From Trematomus loennbergii (Eukaryota; Chordata; Actinopteri; Perciformes; Nototheniidae), in assembly GCA_012861695.1 (NCBI GenBank), contig JAAOOA010000056.1:10019207-10083206 (forward strand): a DNA stretch of 64,000 nucleotides, given 5' to 3'. Below are positions 61,657 to 64,000 of this stretch, piece by piece. Both the position numbers and the translations under genes were made by a program. The notes under the pieces were generated by a model. The model was not told the origin of the DNA. It made no database searches and saw nothing but the letters and a program-made list of their open reading frames with translations. Every line of letters starts with the position of its first letter. Within the stretch, counting starts at the first letter, position 1.

Positions 61657-61920
61657 TACGCATTAAACCCCCCCTTCTCACCCCATCTGTGGCCCATGAA
61701 ATAAAGGTGCTGATGAGCAGCTCCTATCAGCAGATGCCATCTTGGCCTTGTCATCAGGGGCTTGCACGGTCACAGAGAAGGGGGCTGACAGCTTCGCCTT
61801 TCAAAGGCTCTTTGCCAGCCGCTGCCTCCCCTCAAATTCCTTCGCTCTCCATCTCTTTATGCTACATTTATACTTGCACTTAGATAATATCCTGTCTGAT
61901 TGTCCTTTTTTCCCTCTCAG

Positions 61921-61957
61921 GTCAAATTGCAGTGACTCCGAAACCACCAAGCTCTGA
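61921..61957 (+). CDS. Terminal coding exon of the right-hand gene (C-terminus SNCSDSETTKL)
   Basis: A strong polypyrimidine acceptor (GTCCTTTTTTCCCTCTCAG) opens the exon. Its first base completes a Trp codon begun by the 56314 exon; 11 codons (SNCSDSETTKL) and TGA (61955-61957) follow. The tail is Ser/Thr-rich and acidic with a hydrophobic last residue. The last four residues TTKL do not match the common class I PDZ pattern S/T-x-hydrophobic, because Lys occupies the -1 and Thr the -2 position only loosely; binding is speculation. Two AATAAA signals follow after about 255 bp. Confidence 0.55.
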
Positions 61958-62240
61958 ATTAGAAGAGGTGTTGAAAACCTGACATCGATTTTATGTCCAC
62001 CATTTTCACTTCGCAGGAATTTCCACAGAATGAGAAGCTTTATTAGTTTGGCTTTTTATGCTGTCAAAGTCATTAATTTAACTGTTTACAACTTGTTTTA
62101 TAGCAGAAGTATTGAAAAACATTAAAAAAGCTCCCTCTCTTTTCTCCCAGCAAATATCTTAACATCATAAGATCTACATTTCGCCCTGTAGTCTACTTTT
62201 GTGTTTATCAAATAAAATAAATTAGCATTTTTATTTAACT
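61958..62240 (+). other. 3' untranslated region of the right-hand gene
   Basis: AT-rich sequence between the TGA at 61955 and the paired poly(A) signals at 62211-62221. The end is inferred from those signals. Confidence 0.45.
62211..62221 (+). terminator. Overlapping poly(A) signals AATAAAATAAA
   Basis: Two AATAAA hexamers overlap at 62211-62216 and 62216-62221, about 255 bp after the stop of the terminal exon. Confidence 0.5.
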
Positions 62241-64000
62241 GTAACAATATTCAGTATCAATAATCAAGCAGAAAACATTTAACATACTGATTGAACTTGA
62301 AAACAAAATTGAACAAATATCAATAGCTGTCCGTCCCATGAATTGCATTCAGTTCTAACTAAATTAACGTAAGAACAATCTTTTGAATCAAAGAAGATTG
62401 CAAAGAAACTTCTGAATTAATTAAATAAAAAATGCTTTTTATGAAAAGAATGCAAAACAAGCTTGGCGTAGCCTTTCTTTTCAAATGTTCTTTATTACAA
62501 ATATTCTTTACTTCCTTACCAGTGATTTAAAAGTTTGAGTAAGTTAGGACCATTGATATGCACATTTGTTGGTGATCATTGGTGAGCCTGGACTATTTAT
62601 TGGTTCTGCTTATGACTAAAATGTCCAGTGTGTGTAGTGCTACTTTGGTTAGATCAGGGACTACAGGTCAATTGCTTCATGCTGTCATCTTTCTGACATC
62701 TCTCTTATGCTGCAGTTCTCATTATCAAACACTAAACAATTGATTTCAGATGAGCTGCAGCTGTGGGATAAAGCTGCAAACGCTAGGTGAATCTACATAT
62801 GTGTTTTTCCACTTTGTCTATCCAAACAGGGTGTTTGTGTCTGTGTCTGGCACACACGTTTCATCTGGTCTGTGGGAGTGTTGTGGGCAGTCGTTGTGTA
62901 GGAGTCGAACCAAAAGTGTCGATGTCAGCATCGCATCGACGGGTTGAACACTGTTCCCGTCTGGTTCCTGGACTCCACAGGAAACAGACGTTTTCAGAAG
63001 ACACCTGGTGCCTGTTTCCTCTTTCAAACTTTTAAAGAAAAACAAACACCTGAGTAGGAAAGCAGGGGATTTCTCCCTTCAGGCCTCTATGACGTCAAAC
63101 TGGGCCTCTGGTCATCATCGCCCTGCAAAACTGACAGTTACAGAAAGAGGGAGAGAAATCCACGCACAAATATGAAATACTCAACAATTGCTTTTATTAA
63201 ATATGACCTAAGAAGAAAAAATTCTAGGGCAGTTATTTTGATCCAGGGGTAAAATGTACTGAAGTTGGCGCTGTATATTCTAAGTTTGGGAGGATGTGTG
63301 AACCCTGCGGCTTCAAGTCAGGGCTAATGTTAATGTTCAGTAAATATCTGCACAATGTCTGCTTGGTAAACTTGTTTTCTCTTTATACACCACAGAATGA
63401 GGCTGTGGATCGAGGCTTTAGAGTTGTTTAAAGGCAACTTTGACAAAGCTGGGTTAAGTAAGGAAGTATGTTAACCAATTGCTTTTGCATAGTTAGTAAA
63501 CAAATAATTAATAGTGTTACTTTAAATTCAGTGGAGGGCAAAGTACACTCACCTATAACTTTCACCTTTTCACCCAAATCCGACATGTATGCTGTTTGCA
63601 TGGTTACAAACACTCAATACACATTACACACTTCATTGAGAATTTCCACTAATTTGCTGCAACTGTCTTGAAATGACTAAACAGCATCATCCTCTCCCAA
63701 GTGGGGATATAATGAATACAACAATGATGCATTATCTGTTATCTGAGATCATGTCACTGAACAATTTTCTCCAGGAAGAGCATAAAGGAAAATGACAGGA
63801 GGCCACCCATCTCACAAAAACATGATCCAAAACCTAACCACAAAGGACTCGCTAACCTTTCAAGATTTTGTTGAAGAAGCAGATTTGAGAAGATTTGCTA
63901 TTTGTTACCAAGTCATCCTGGAGTCAATGTTTAAAACATTGTTTTGAGTTTTAAGAACTACTGACTTATGTGCTGAGTCTTGATGATGGTGTTTACAGCA
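62241..64000. other. Gene-free right edge
   Basis: No supported exon. Open frames at 62750-63035 overlap on both strands without domains. A short inverted repeat GTCGATG..CATCGAC lies at about 62918-62940. Confidence 0.45.

Larger units (their letters stand above)
56397..61920 (+). other. Probable last intron of the right-hand gene
   Basis: Begins GTAACG and ends TTTTTTCCCTCTCAG. It holds a MITE (56634-57286) and a CA array (61516-61651). A 202-codon + frame at 59902-60510 inside it shows no domain and is about what chance allows. Nothing else is recognised. Confidence 0.5.

Overview
The window reads as nuclear DNA from a teleost fish, probably a percomorph. The evidence is very dense (CA/TG)n microsatellites, a nearly complete L2-clade LINE of the type common in fish, many short DNA transposons with clear terminal inverted repeats (TIRs), and large AT-rich gene-poor intervals with only short spliced-looking exons. 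Nothing looks bacterial, viral or organellar. The family names rest on sequence features I can see plus general knowledge of fish repeats; no database search was possible.

Genes are sparse. A terminal coding exon on the + strand (2195-2335) with a poly(A) signal at 2514 ends one gene near the left edge. Near the right edge two phase-compatible + strand exons (56314-56396 and 61921-61957), separated by a 5.5-kb intron and followed by a poly(A) signal at 62211, look like the 3' end of a second gene. I do not recognise either protein. A weaker exon at 43727-43799 has a phase that would fit the second gene. Everything else is intron or intergenic DNA.

Transposons and repeats by region: 118-355 minisatellite; 2786-3778 TTAA-type MITE; 10298-11082 and 11086-11698 two abutting TAA-flanked MITEs sharing one TAA; 15.6 kb ATCGT-like array; 18.2-18.4 kb LINE 3' end; 22.5-27.6 kb a nearly continuous nest (foldback element inside a TTAA-type repeat, an L2-like tail, a second copy of the 2.8-kb MITE, a hAT-type element with an exact 8-bp duplication that carries another 960-bp element, then a second hAT-type element with a hairpin end); 30939-35070 a TTAA-type element split by an L2 LINE; 50405-52037 an element with an 18-bp TIR and a repeated TTTCGGTAGTGAC motif on both strands, containing a further MITE fragment and followed by a G-rich 61-bp tandem repeat; 56634-57286 a MITE with a 47-bp near-perfect palindrome.

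The most unusual sequences are the TTTCGGTAGTGAC element at 50.4-52.0 kb, the three nested transposon clusters, and several perfect or near-perfect palindromes (27574, 37098-37159, 52200, 56998). No host-gene interaction network can be inferred because only gene ends are visible.
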